Of a stretch of DNA of 47,288 nt, positions 8,671 through 17,489 are shown piece by piece. Each line of letters opens with the position of its first letter. Position 1 is the stretch's first letter. Source of the DNA: Holosporaceae bacterium (GTDB taxonomy: Bacteria > Pseudomonadota > Alphaproteobacteria > UBA3830). The notes under the pieces are model-generated. The model was not told where the DNA came from and ran no database searches. It saw only the letters and a program-made list of their open reading frames with translations. The position numbers and the translations under genes are program-made. Where the stretch lies: assembly GCA_031284365.1 (NCBI GenBank), contig JAISZX010000086.1, positions 1-47,288 on the forward strand, in the 5' to 3' direction.

Positions 8671-9318
8671 ATGAAAAAAATAGTTTATTTAAGTGTTTTG
8701 TTGTTTGTTAATGGCATTTCAGCGACAGATATGAATTATAGTGACGCATATTATAGTGACGCAGATTATAATGAATGTAATGAAGTTGCCCGACTAAGCG
8801 GGGATGAACAGATTAAGCGCTTTGAGAAATTGGATCAGAAGAATCAGTTTCTTGTCTTTAATCTTTCGCATAATGATGTACGGTTGAAATTTTTTAAGTT
8901 GTTAGATCAGGAGAAATATCAGCAGAAGTATCTGAATTTTTTCGTTAATTTGGATGCGCAAAAGCAGAAGGATTTATTTATTGAGTTGAATAAGAAAAAA
9001 CAGCTGAAATTATTTACTCAATTGAGCTGGAAACAACAGCGGAATTTACTTGCTCAGATGAATTTGCAGGATCAGCTGGCTTTATTTGGTGGATTGGATC
9101 CTCAGAAGCAGCCGACTTTCTTTACTCAATTGAATCCACAGCGAAAGATTGATTTTTTTCTTGAATTGGATTTGGAACAGCAGCAGGCTTTATTTGCTAG
9201 TTTGGAACAGCAGGAACAGAATGCTTTAGTTAATCGATTGAATCAGCAACGGAATGCTTCAGCTAATCAGTTGAATCCGCAACAACTTAATACTTTGGTT
9301 AATCGATTGAATCAGTAA
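8671..9318 (+). CDS. Secreted 12-residue-repeat protein (short paralog, 215 aa)
   Basis: Signal peptide MKKIVYLSVLLFVNGISA, then repeats such as LDAQKQKDLFIE / LNKKKQLKLFTQ / LDPQKQPTFFTQ / LNPQRKIDFFLE. Confidence 0.85.
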   Translation: MKKIVYLSVLLFVNGISATDMNYSDAYYSDADYNECNEVARLSGDEQIKRFEKLDQKNQFLVFNLSHNDVRLKFFKLLDQEKYQQKYLNFFVNLDAQKQKDLFIELNKKKQLKLFTQLSWKQQRNLLAQMNLQDQLALFGGLDPQKQPTFFTQLNPQRKIDFFLELDLEQQQALFASLEQQEQNALVNRLNQQRNASANQLNPQQLNTLVNRLNQ

Positions 9319-9336
9319 ATTTCTTGTGGACATGTT

Positions 9337-9426
9337 CAACGAAATAACCAACATTAAAGTTTCAGAAGTGCCACGTTGAACAACAAGCATCAGGATCTGA
9401 AGAATTTTCTTCAGATCCGTTGCGAT
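9337..9426 (+). repeat. 3' structured element copy 1, identical over about 90 bp to 11559-11648
   Basis: caacgaaataaccaacattaaagtttcagaagtgccacgttgaacaacaagcatcaggatctgaagaattttcttcagatccgttgcgat. Confidence 0.9.
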
Positions 9427-9505
9427 TATATCGAATCAACAATTCATTCACAGTTCCAGTGCTTTCTCTTTGTATATTAAAAAAAATGATAAGAATTAAA
9501 AAAGC

Positions 9506-9534
9506 TTGACAAAACACATTTAGTGTGCAATTAT
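9506..9534 (+). promoter_or_regulatory. Candidate sigma70-type promoter with a dyad in the spacer
   Basis: TTGACA (9506-9511), 17-nt spacer aaacacatttagtgtgc, AATTAT. The spacer holds the near-palindrome ACACATTTAGTGTG. Homologous element at 414-447 (-). Confidence 0.5.
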
Positions 9535-9593
9535 TAACGTGATGTTTAGTTGTAAACATTGTACAATAGGTTTGTTAATAACGGGGAATAATT

Positions 9594-11579
9594 ATGAAGA
9601 AAGTGCTTTATTTTAGTGTTTTGTTGTTTGTAAGTGGTGTTTCGGCGATAGATTCTGCTGAATTTGCTCAGTTGGATCAGCCAGAAAAGTCGAATCTACT
9701 GAATCTTTTTCATGAATTCGATATATCGGATCACAATAAACAGAAGACTATGTTTGCTTGTGCGTGTCTGAAAGATCGGAGGTTTTTATTCAGTAGATTT
9801 GATCTGCAACAACGATTGAATTATTTCGATAAGTTATATCGGAGTGAGCGGGTTAATTTCTTTCTAAAAATGGATTGCGACGACCAGCGTTACTTTTTTA
9901 CTAAATTGAATCAGAATGAGCAGATGGATTTATTTTTTGCGTTTAATCCGTTGTACTATCCGCAGCAACATAAGGATTTCTTTACTCTGTTGTGTCCGCA
10001 GAATAAAAGAAATTACTACACTAGCTTTGGTATGTTCAAAGGTGGTCAGCAGCTACAGAAAGATTTCTTTCTTAGCTTAGATAGGGGGAATCAGATGGAT
10101 TTATTTGACGCTTTAGATCTGAAGGAGCTGTTTAGCTTATCTATTATGTTGAATCCGCAGCAATTGCTGGATTTATTTGGTCTTCCGTCGGATCAGCATC
10201 AGAAAGCGTTGGATCTATTACGTCTATTGGGTAAGTATGCTACGCAGCAATTACATAATCTCTTTAATATCTTGGATGTGAGGGAGCAGCCGCTTTTTCT
10301 TAGTGCATTGGATCCGCAGAGTCAGCTGAAACTATTTGCTAGCTTTGGTCAAAATGATCAGCGGCTTTTATTTAACAGACTTGATACGCAACAAAAGCTT
10401 ATTCACATTGATTGGTTTCGTGCGCAGCAACAACCTGATTTCTTTCTTCAATTAGATCAGCGTGATCAACCGGATTTATTGGCCAAATTGGAGGTGAATT
10501 ATCAGCTTACTCTCTTTTTCCAATTAGAACGGCCTAATCAGCTTAGTTTCTTTGCTCAGTTAGATCCGCAGAATAAGGTGAATTTTTTTAGCCATTTAGG
10601 TCAGCAGCTACAGCTGAATTTCTTTTTTGAATTGGATCGAGATGAGCAATTTAGTTCTTTTTATTTGTTGGATCAGAAAAATAAGCTTGATTTATTTAAT
10701 CTACTTGATCCACAGAGTAATCGGGATTCATTTAATCGATTGGAGCCTGAGTTATTAATGAATGATTATCTACGCAAATATTGTTTTAGTAGATTTTTTA
10801 CCAACTTAAGTCGAAAGGATCAGTTTGACTTATTTCTTGGGTTGAATCGGAGTAGTCAGCAGAATTTATTAACCTATATTTTAGATGATAAAGAGCGTCG
10901 CGATTTCTTTCTTGGATTGGATGCGCAGAATCAGCTGGTTTTATTTAATCTAGTGAAAAAGTGTCAGAGAGATTTATTTTTTATGTTGGATATGCAGAAT
11001 CAGCTGAATTTACTTGCCAAATTGAGTCGGCAGCAACAGGATGATTTATCTCTTAAGTTTGATGAATCGGATCTAAAGTATCTGACATTTATTCGTTTAG
11101 ATAAGCATGAGTGGAATAATTTCTTTCTTAATCTTGGTGGTCGAGATAATGAAGGTCGATATCTTGGTGGTCGAGATAATGAAGGTCGATCTAATCGATA
11201 TCTTCTATTACGGAATCTATCAAACAATTTGCAGGATCAATTGAACTTATTTCTTCAATTGGAGCCACAGCAACGGCAGAATTTCTTTCTTGCGTTGTTG
11301 TGTGGTTGTGGATGGGTGCGTGCTTTATTTGATAATTTATGTTTCAATGATCGGATGGATCTTTTTCTTGGTGCGAATTATTATACTCGGACAGACATGC
11401 TTCTTCGCTGTTGTAATCTTGAGGAACTATATGAGGAACTAAAGGAACTATCTGAGGAACTAAAAGCCCCCATTTATGTTTTTTGTTCTGCTTTTGATCA
11501 AGAACTTTCAGAGCGTCAACGAGGGATTTTTCAAAATATTCTTACTAAATTGATGAATCAACGAAATAACCAACATTAA
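9594..11579 (+). CDS. Secreted 12-residue-repeat protein (long paralog, 661 aa)
   Basis: Signal peptide MKKVLYFSVLLFVSGVSA, paralogous to 8671-9318. Dozens of LDxQxQxxxFFxx-type units, e.g. LDPQNKVNFFSH / LGQQLQLNFFFE / LDQKNKLDLFNL. Confidence 0.88.
   Translation: MKKVLYFSVLLFVSGVSAIDSAEFAQLDQPEKSNLLNLFHEFDISDHNKQKTMFACACLKDRRFLFSRFDLQQRLNYFDKLYRSERVNFFLKMDCDDQRYFFTKLNQNEQMDLFFAFNPLYYPQQHKDFFTLLCPQNKRNYYTSFGMFKGGQQLQKDFFLSLDRGNQMDLFDALDLKELFSLSIMLNPQQLLDLFGLPSDQHQKALDLLRLLGKYATQQLHNLFNILDVREQPLFLSALDPQSQLKLFASFGQNDQRLLFNRLDTQQKLIHIDWFRAQQQPDFFLQLDQRDQPDLLAKLEVNYQLTLFFQLERPNQLSFFAQLDPQNKVNFFSHLGQQLQLNFFFELDRDEQFSSFYLLDQKNKLDLFNLLDPQSNRDSFNRLEPELLMNDYLRKYCFSRFFTNLSRKDQFDLFLGLNRSSQQNLLTYILDDKERRDFFLGLDAQNQLVLFNLVKKCQRDLFFMLDMQNQLNLLAKLSRQQQDDLSLKFDESDLKYLTFIRLDKHEWNNFFLNLGGRDNEGRYLGGRDNEGRSNRYLLLRNLSNNLQDQLNLFLQLEPQQRQNFFLALLCGCGWVRALFDNLCFNDRMDLFLGANYYTRTDMLLRCCNLEELYEELKELSEELKAPIYVFCSAFDQELSERQRGIFQNILTKLMNQRNNQH
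11131..11190 (+). repeat. Perfect 2 x 30 bp tandem duplication inside the long repeat-protein gene
   Basis: atcttggtggtcgagataatgaaggtcgat occurs twice in tandem, encoding LGGRDNEGRY/LGGRDNEGRS. Confidence 0.95.
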
Positions 11580-11648
11580 AGTTTCAGAAGTGCCACGTTG
11601 AACAACAAGCATCAGGATCTGAAGAATTTTCTTCAGATCCGTTGCGAT
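11559..11648 (+). repeat. 3' structured element copy 2
   Basis: Identical to 9337-9426. It supplies the last codons and TAA of the long repeat-protein gene. Confidence 0.9.
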
Positions 11649-11812
11649 ATAGATTTTTGTGGAGTACGTTATGTGCGTGTTTCTGATATTTATTTTTAAT
11701 GTAAAGGGAAATAAAAATAAGAAATATGATATTTTAGACTGAAAAATGAAATTGAGAAATTCAGAAATTTTTGAAACACAAAAATTATTCAACATGATCT
11801 AGAAATGATATT

Positions 11813-13165
11813 TTGAATGGTGGTATTATCCCTGGCAATCATTATGGTGAAAAAGTGGAGTTTTCTAGCGCTTTATGGTCCGTTCCTTTTCTAGGGATTA
11901 TTTTTTCCATGTCGTTTTTGCCGTTGCTGTGTCCGAAATTATGGGAAAAGTATAGCGGCTATGTTCCTGTGTTTTGGGGAGGAGCGTATCTGACAGCTGT
12001 TTTCATTTGTTTCGGTGCTAGTGAGATATCTACAGCAATTTGTGAACCGATATTGGCCGACTACATACCGTTTATAGTGTTGATTTCCACATTATACATC
12101 GTATCTGGAGGAATTTTTGTCGACTTCCCGCGGGGATGCGGCTATATTTTCAACACATTATTCTTATTTTTCGGAAGCATTATTGCTGGATGGATCGGAA
12201 CAACAGGAGCTGCCGCTCTACTAATACGTCCCTTTTTGCGAGCCAATTTAGGACGACGACACACGACCCATTTAATGGTATTTTTTATATTGATAATAGC
12301 AAATATTGGTGGAGCCGCCACTCCTCTTGGGGATCCTCCACTGTTCATAGGATTTTTAAAGGGGATAGATTTTTTCTGGTTTATAAAAAATTTGTATCCA
12401 TTTTTATTTAGTACGATCACAATTTTGTGTTTGCTGTTCTTGGTTATAGATTATTTTTTATTCAAAATGGATTTGGGAATTCTGTACGAAGAGACGAATG
12501 AACCATTTTTCAAAATAAATGGATACATGAACATTATTTTGATAGCAATTGCTTTATTGACTGTTATTTTTTGCAATTTCGATGGTACATTTAGGTTATG
12601 CGAGAAAAGTTTCTCCTATTCGTCGCTTCTGAGAAATATAATTTTATCAATAGTTTCTGTACTTTCGTTAAAATTTACGAAAGCTGAGATTCGCGAAAAA
12701 AACAGTTTTTCCATGGCTCCAATAAAAGAAATTGCAGAATTGTTTGCTGGAATTTTTATTACTGTTACTCCAATTATAGAAATATTGCATCAGGGATCGA
12801 ATGGAGCATTCGGAGATCTATTCAAATGGATTGCACCAGGAGGAGAATTTGTTGCTAGTAGATGTTTTTGGGTCAGCGGAATATTATCATCAATTTTGGA
12901 TAATGCTCCAACATTTTTGATTTTTTTCCATTTAACCTCCGGAGATCCAAATATTTTAATGACCATAAAATCCAATATCTTAACTGCATTTTCAATCTCA
13001 ACAGTATTTATGGGAGCACTAACTTACATCGGAAATGCACCAAATTTGATTGTAAAATCCATATCAATAAGCTATGGATTAAAAGTACCATCATTTTTAG
13101 GATACATGGTTTGGTCAATTACGATATTGCTTCCGATATTTATAATAATATCATACTTTTTGTAA
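11813..13165 (+). CDS. Na+/H+ antiporter, NhaD-like (ion transporter superfamily)
   Basis: Multi-TM protein with TTGAAALLIRPFLRANLGRRHTTHLMVFFILIIANIGGAATPLGDPPLFIGFLKG and SSILDNAPTFLIFF. TTG start in the track. Confidence 0.8.
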   Translation: MNGGIIPGNHYGEKVEFSSALWSVPFLGIIFSMSFLPLLCPKLWEKYSGYVPVFWGGAYLTAVFICFGASEISTAICEPILADYIPFIVLISTLYIVSGGIFVDFPRGCGYIFNTLFLFFGSIIAGWIGTTGAAALLIRPFLRANLGRRHTTHLMVFFILIIANIGGAATPLGDPPLFIGFLKGIDFFWFIKNLYPFLFSTITILCLLFLVIDYFLFKMDLGILYEETNEPFFKINGYMNIILIAIALLTVIFCNFDGTFRLCEKSFSYSSLLRNIILSIVSVLSLKFTKAEIREKNSFSMAPIKEIAELFAGIFITVTPIIEILHQGSNGAFGDLFKWIAPGGEFVASRCFWVSGILSSILDNAPTFLIFFHLTSGDPNILMTIKSNILTAFSISTVFMGALTYIGNAPNLIVKSISISYGLKVPSFLGYMVWSITILLPIFIIISYFL

Positions 13166-13177
13166 CGGATTATAAAG

Positions 13178-14041
13178 ATGCTGCAGCATGTTCCAGTTTT
13201 ATTGAAAGAAGTATTAAATATGCTATCTCCGAAAGATGGAGGAGTTTATTTCGATGGAACATTTGGAGGTGGAGGGTATACGCAAGCAATTTTGGAAGCA
13301 GCAAATTGTAGAGTAATTGCTTCGGATAGAGATTCGTCAGTAAAAAAAATAGCAGATGAAATTAAACAAAAATATCCAACAAGGTTCGATTTTTACAATG
13401 CAAAATTCAGCGATATAAAATTGATCTGCGATTCTGAAAAAAAGTTGGATGGCGTTGTATTGGATTTAGGAGTATCAACTTTTCAATTGACCGATCCAAC
13501 ACGTGGTTTTTCATTTAATCTTTCTGGCCCTATCGATATGGGAATGGGATTGTGCGAGCAAACAGCATTGGACATTATTCAGCAATATTCAAAACGTGAT
13601 CTTGCTAATATTATATATGAATTTGGAGAAGAACATTTTTCCCGCAGAATCGCAGAAAACATAAAACAAAATCTCGGAAAGATACATAACACGGAGGATT
13701 TGGCCAACGTAATTCGTTCCTGCGTAAGAAGAACTGGAAAAATAGATCCTGCCACAAAAACTTTCCAGGCTCTAAGAATTTTTGTAAACAAAGAATTAGA
13801 TGAACTAAAAAAAGTCCTGCATGATTCTGTTGATCTACTTAAACCAGGCGGAAAAATCATAGTAGTAAGTTTTCATTCGTTGGAAGATCGCATTGTGAAA
13901 TTTTTTTTTCGAGAATTGGCACAAAATGATTCTAACTTTACATTGATAACGAAAAAACCTATCATTCCATCTGCAGAAGAAGTTACTGTTAACCAAAAAT
14001 CAAGATCTGCTAAACTTCGCGGAATTTCTGTGTTACACTAA
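13178..14041 (+). CDS. rsmH: 16S rRNA (cytosine(1402)-N(4))-methyltransferase
   Basis: QHVPVLLKEVLNML...DGTFGGGGYTQAILE, GVVLDLGVSTFQLTDPTRGFSF, VVSFHSLEDRIVKFFFRE. Confidence 0.97.
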   Translation: MLQHVPVLLKEVLNMLSPKDGGVYFDGTFGGGGYTQAILEAANCRVIASDRDSSVKKIADEIKQKYPTRFDFYNAKFSDIKLICDSEKKLDGVVLDLGVSTFQLTDPTRGFSFNLSGPIDMGMGLCEQTALDIIQQYSKRDLANIIYEFGEEHFSRRIAENIKQNLGKIHNTEDLANVIRSCVRRTGKIDPATKTFQALRIFVNKELDELKKVLHDSVDLLKPGGKIIVVSFHSLEDRIVKFFFRELAQNDSNFTLITKKPIIPSAEEVTVNQKSRSAKLRGISVLH

Positions 14042-14062
14042 CTGGTTTTTAGTGTTACAAAA

Positions 14063-14419
14063 ATGATGACAAAAACGTCTACAATATTTTTTGTTCTTTT
14101 GATTTGCATTTTTGGGTCATGGTTGTTCTATTTGAAGTACACAGTCATGTCCATTGAAGATAGAATCCGTCGCGCGAAAAGAGAATTGGTGATCGAAAGA
14201 AAGAATCATCATATTTTAAAAGCAGAATGGAAAGCACTTACGTCCCCGGAAAGAATACAAAAACTAGCGGTTAGATATTTAAACATGCAGCAGGTCGAGC
14301 CATCACAACTATTGGAGTTTGATCCGTCAATATTCCATTCAGAAAAAAAGAAATATAAAGAAACCAAAAAGTTATCAAAATTGGTTAGAGAAGTTCTTTC
14401 ATCGAAAGGCTTCGATTAA
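14063..14419 (+). CDS. ftsL: FtsL-like cell division protein
   Basis: Short protein with one N-terminal TM and coiled coil, located between rsmH and ftsI. Confidence 0.75.
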   Translation: MMTKTSTIFFVLLICIFGSWLFYLKYTVMSIEDRIRRAKRELVIERKNHHILKAEWKALTSPERIQKLAVRYLNMQQVEPSQLLEFDPSIFHSEKKKYKETKKLSKLVREVLSSKGFD

Positions 14420-16065
14420 TGTACAGAGGTTACGGCAATAACATATATTCGTTGTCGCGTTCTTTAAAAATCGCAAAGCATAGAGCATTGTTTGCTATAA
14501 GTATTTTTATACTACTTTTTTCTGCACTGATTATCCGACTTGCGCAAATTATGGTTTTTAATGATAGAGATGGAGAATATGGTTTTGATTTCACTCCATC
14601 AGTAATTTCTCGTGCAGATATTATAGATCGGAATGGAGTAATAATTGCAACGAGTTTACCGACTGTATCTTTATATGCGTGTCCGCATGAAATTATAAAT
14701 ATCGAAGAAGCTGCCGAAAAAATTTCAGACGCACTGAAAGAAATTGATAAGGCTGACATTGCTAAAAAGCTATCTTCTGAAAAAAAATTTCTGTGGATAA
14801 AAAGAAATTTATCGCCAACTCAGGAACAGGCAGTTTTGAATCAAGGTATCCCAGGAATGCATTTTTTAAAAACTGAGCGTAGAGTATACCCGGATGGAAA
14901 TTTATTGGCGCATGTCATTGGCGGAACTGATATTGATAATGTCGGAATTGCCGGCATTGAAAAAGTATTCGATGAATCTCTGCGAGAATCTACCAAATCT
15001 ATAACGCTGTCAATCGATGTAAAGATTCAGCATGCGGTTCGAGATGAATTGCAAAAAGGAATTGAAGAATTCAGCGCAATCGGTGGCGCGGCCGTCATAA
15101 TGAAAATATCTACCGGTGAGATAATATCGCTGGTTTCGATTCCTGATTTCGACCCAAATAAAAATTCAGATCCAAAGGCAAAAGAGCGCTTCAATATGAT
15201 TACATCCTCGGCCATTGAACCAGGATCATCCGCGAAGATTTTCAACACGGCCATGGCACTGGAATCAGGACGAGTTACTCCATTCACAGTATTCGATGCG
15301 CGCTTTCCTATAAACATTGGAAGATTCACTGTGCACGATTTTAAAGGACTCGGAAAAATGCTTTCTGTCGAAGAGATTCTAAAATATTCTTCCAATATTG
15401 GTTCTGCGAAAATTGCTCTGGACATCGGACGAACAGTTCAAAAGAAATTTTTTAAAGACATAGGATTACTAGATGCAGTTTCATGCGAATTATTGGAGAC
15501 TCAGCGTCCGCTTTATCCAACTCCTTGGACAGACGTGAGCTCTGTAACTATTTCCTACGGACATGGAATTGCGCTGAGTCCTCTTCATATGATTACGGTA
15601 ACTTCCGGAATAATTAACAACGGAATTTTGTGCAACCCAACTCTGCTAAAACGCGAAAACGCTGTACAAGGACGAAAAATTGTCTCGAAAAAAACATCCA
15701 ACTTGATAAAAGCCCTCATGAGAATTAACGTAACAGAGGGACGAAACAAATTCGCGGATGTTCCAGGATACTTTGTTGGAGGAAAGTCTGGAACAGCTGA
15801 AAAGCAAAAGCACGGTCGCTATTTGAAAAATGCAAATTACACCGGGTTTGTCGGTGCGTTTCCTATGACTGATCCGAAATACTCAATATATGTGGTATTG
15901 GATGAGCCGCAGGCTACAGCGAAAACTCACGGCTACAGAACTGCTGGCTGGAATGCCGCTCCAATTTGCGCACGTATCATAAAAAGAATAGGAGCAATGC
16001 TTGGTGTTATTTCATCGACAAACCCAGAACCTGATTGGAAGGATATTATGAGGAAACTGTTATGA
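14419..16065 (+). CDS. ftsI: Peptidoglycan transpeptidase FtsI (PBP3)
   Basis: IIDRNGVIIATSLPT, SSAIEPGSSAKIFNTAMALE (SxxK), SSNIG, GKSGTAEK. Confidence 0.95.
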   Translation: MYRGYGNNIYSLSRSLKIAKHRALFAISIFILLFSALIIRLAQIMVFNDRDGEYGFDFTPSVISRADIIDRNGVIIATSLPTVSLYACPHEIINIEEAAEKISDALKEIDKADIAKKLSSEKKFLWIKRNLSPTQEQAVLNQGIPGMHFLKTERRVYPDGNLLAHVIGGTDIDNVGIAGIEKVFDESLRESTKSITLSIDVKIQHAVRDELQKGIEEFSAIGGAAVIMKISTGEIISLVSIPDFDPNKNSDPKAKERFNMITSSAIEPGSSAKIFNTAMALESGRVTPFTVFDARFPINIGRFTVHDFKGLGKMLSVEEILKYSSNIGSAKIALDIGRTVQKKFFKDIGLLDAVSCELLETQRPLYPTPWTDVSSVTISYGHGIALSPLHMITVTSGIINNGILCNPTLLKRENAVQGRKIVSKKTSNLIKALMRINVTEGRNKFADVPGYFVGGKSGTAEKQKHGRYLKNANYTGFVGAFPMTDPKYSIYVVLDEPQATAKTHGYRTAGWNAAPICARIIKRIGAMLGVISSTNPEPDWKDIMRKLL

Positions 16066-17489
16066 AAAAAGTATTGGAATTATTCGATCACAAAGATGCT
16101 GTAGATCTCTGCGACAATTCAAAGTTAGTTACACGTGGAAGTATGTTTGTTGCACTAAATAGAAATGCTGAGCAGAGAAAAAATCACATTGAGGAAGCCA
16201 TTGTTCGTGGAGCAAAATACATCGTACTTGAAGGTAGCGAAAGTTACTGCAAAACAGAAAATGATGTCATGTTTTTTTCCGTGAAAAATGTCAGAGCAGA
16301 ATTAGCACGCATCGCATCGTATTTTTTTCCGAGTAATTTTGATAATGTCGCAGTTGTCACAGGAACAAATGGAAAAAGTTCCACAGTAGATATTTTACGA
16401 CAAATATGGATTGCATCCGGAATCGATGTAGCTAGCATTGGAACTTTGGGAGTTGTTGAAAAAAACGGTTGTAAAAAACTTTCGCATAATATGACTTCCC
16501 CAGATTGCTTAGAACTACATAAAATTTTACACACACTCTGTGAACGTAAAATCAGATACATTGCAATGGAAGCAACAAGTCAAGGAATAGAGCAGCATCG
16601 TGTTGATCAGATCAAATTTAACGTGTGCGCTTTCACTAATTTTACACAGGATCATCTTGATTATCACAAAACTCTGGAGAATTATTGGAATGCAAAATTG
16701 CGACTATTCAAGGAATTGGCCTCTGAACAATCTGTTTTCGTTGCAAATTCTGATGATCAATATTCAGAAAAAATACACAATGTCGCAGACGAACGAAAAA
16801 TAAAATACATTGATTATGGATATAATTCAAATTATATTAGAATTTTAAAGATAATACCAAATGAATCGCAACAATGGGTTGATGCTTTGTTTTTCAGAAA
16901 AAAAATTTCTTTCGCTCTGCCTCTTTGTGGAGTATTTCAGGTATATAATGCAATGTGTGCTGCTACAATTGCTTACATTACCGGATTGAGCATTGATAAC
17001 ATCGTGAATTGTTTGCAAAAACTGCAGCCCATTAATGGTCGGTTGGAGCTTGTCGCGCAGTTCGGATCATCGAGTATATATATTGACTATGCGCATACCC
17101 CGGACGCCCTACAAAACGCGATTTCGTCTCTTCGCAATCACAAAAAAAGCAGGATAATCACTGTTTTTGGATGCGGAGGAAATCGTGATCAACAAAAGCG
17201 AATTTTAATGGGAAAAGTCGCAGAAAAATTTTCAGATATTGTAATCGTAACAGATGATAATCCACGCGATGAAGATCCTGCACAAATAAGGAAAATGATT
17301 TTGGAAGGATGTCAGTATGCCATAGAAATTGGAGATAGAAAATCAGCTATTAAATCTGCAATAAAAATGTTATCTGATGGAGATACGTTGCTCGTTGCAG
17401 GAAAGGGGCATGAAACTTATCAGGTTATTGGAAAAGAATCACAAGAATTTGATGATAAAAAAATTATATTGGACGAAGTACAAAAATGA
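16062..17489 (+). CDS. murE: UDP-MurNAc-tripeptide synthetase MurE (DAP type)
   Basis: VVTGTNGKSSTVD, DNPRDEDP motif. Start taken as ATG 16062 (ATGA overlap with ftsI) rather than the upstream TTG. Confidence 0.95.
   Translation: MKKVLELFDHKDAVDLCDNSKLVTRGSMFVALNRNAEQRKNHIEEAIVRGAKYIVLEGSESYCKTENDVMFFSVKNVRAELARIASYFFPSNFDNVAVVTGTNGKSSTVDILRQIWIASGIDVASIGTLGVVEKNGCKKLSHNMTSPDCLELHKILHTLCERKIRYIAMEATSQGIEQHRVDQIKFNVCAFTNFTQDHLDYHKTLENYWNAKLRLFKELASEQSVFVANSDDQYSEKIHNVADERKIKYIDYGYNSNYIRILKIIPNESQQWVDALFFRKKISFALPLCGVFQVYNAMCAATIAYITGLSIDNIVNCLQKLQPINGRLELVAQFGSSSIYIDYAHTPDALQNAISSLRNHKKSRIITVFGCGGNRDQQKRILMGKVAEKFSDIVIVTDDNPRDEDPAQIRKMILEGCQYAIEIGDRKSAIKSAIKMLSDGDTLLVAGKGHETYQVIGKESQEFDDKKIILDEVQK

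Noticed and set aside
6700-8700. Canonical parS (TGTTTCACGTGAAACA) next to parAB
   Set aside because: No convincing match found. CACGTG-containing sites elsewhere in the window (e.g. in murE near 16127 and ftsW near 21893) differ from consensus at several flanking positions.
9393-9418. Rho-independent terminator call for the repeat-element hairpins
   Set aside because: The stem is strong, but the T-run is in the loop and no downstream U-tract follows, so I list it as a structured element rather than a terminator.
8671-11579. CRISPR-like array in the 36-bp periodic region
   Set aside because: The periodicity is a degenerate coding repeat in an open frame with a signal peptide. There are no identical repeats with unique spacers and no cas genes.
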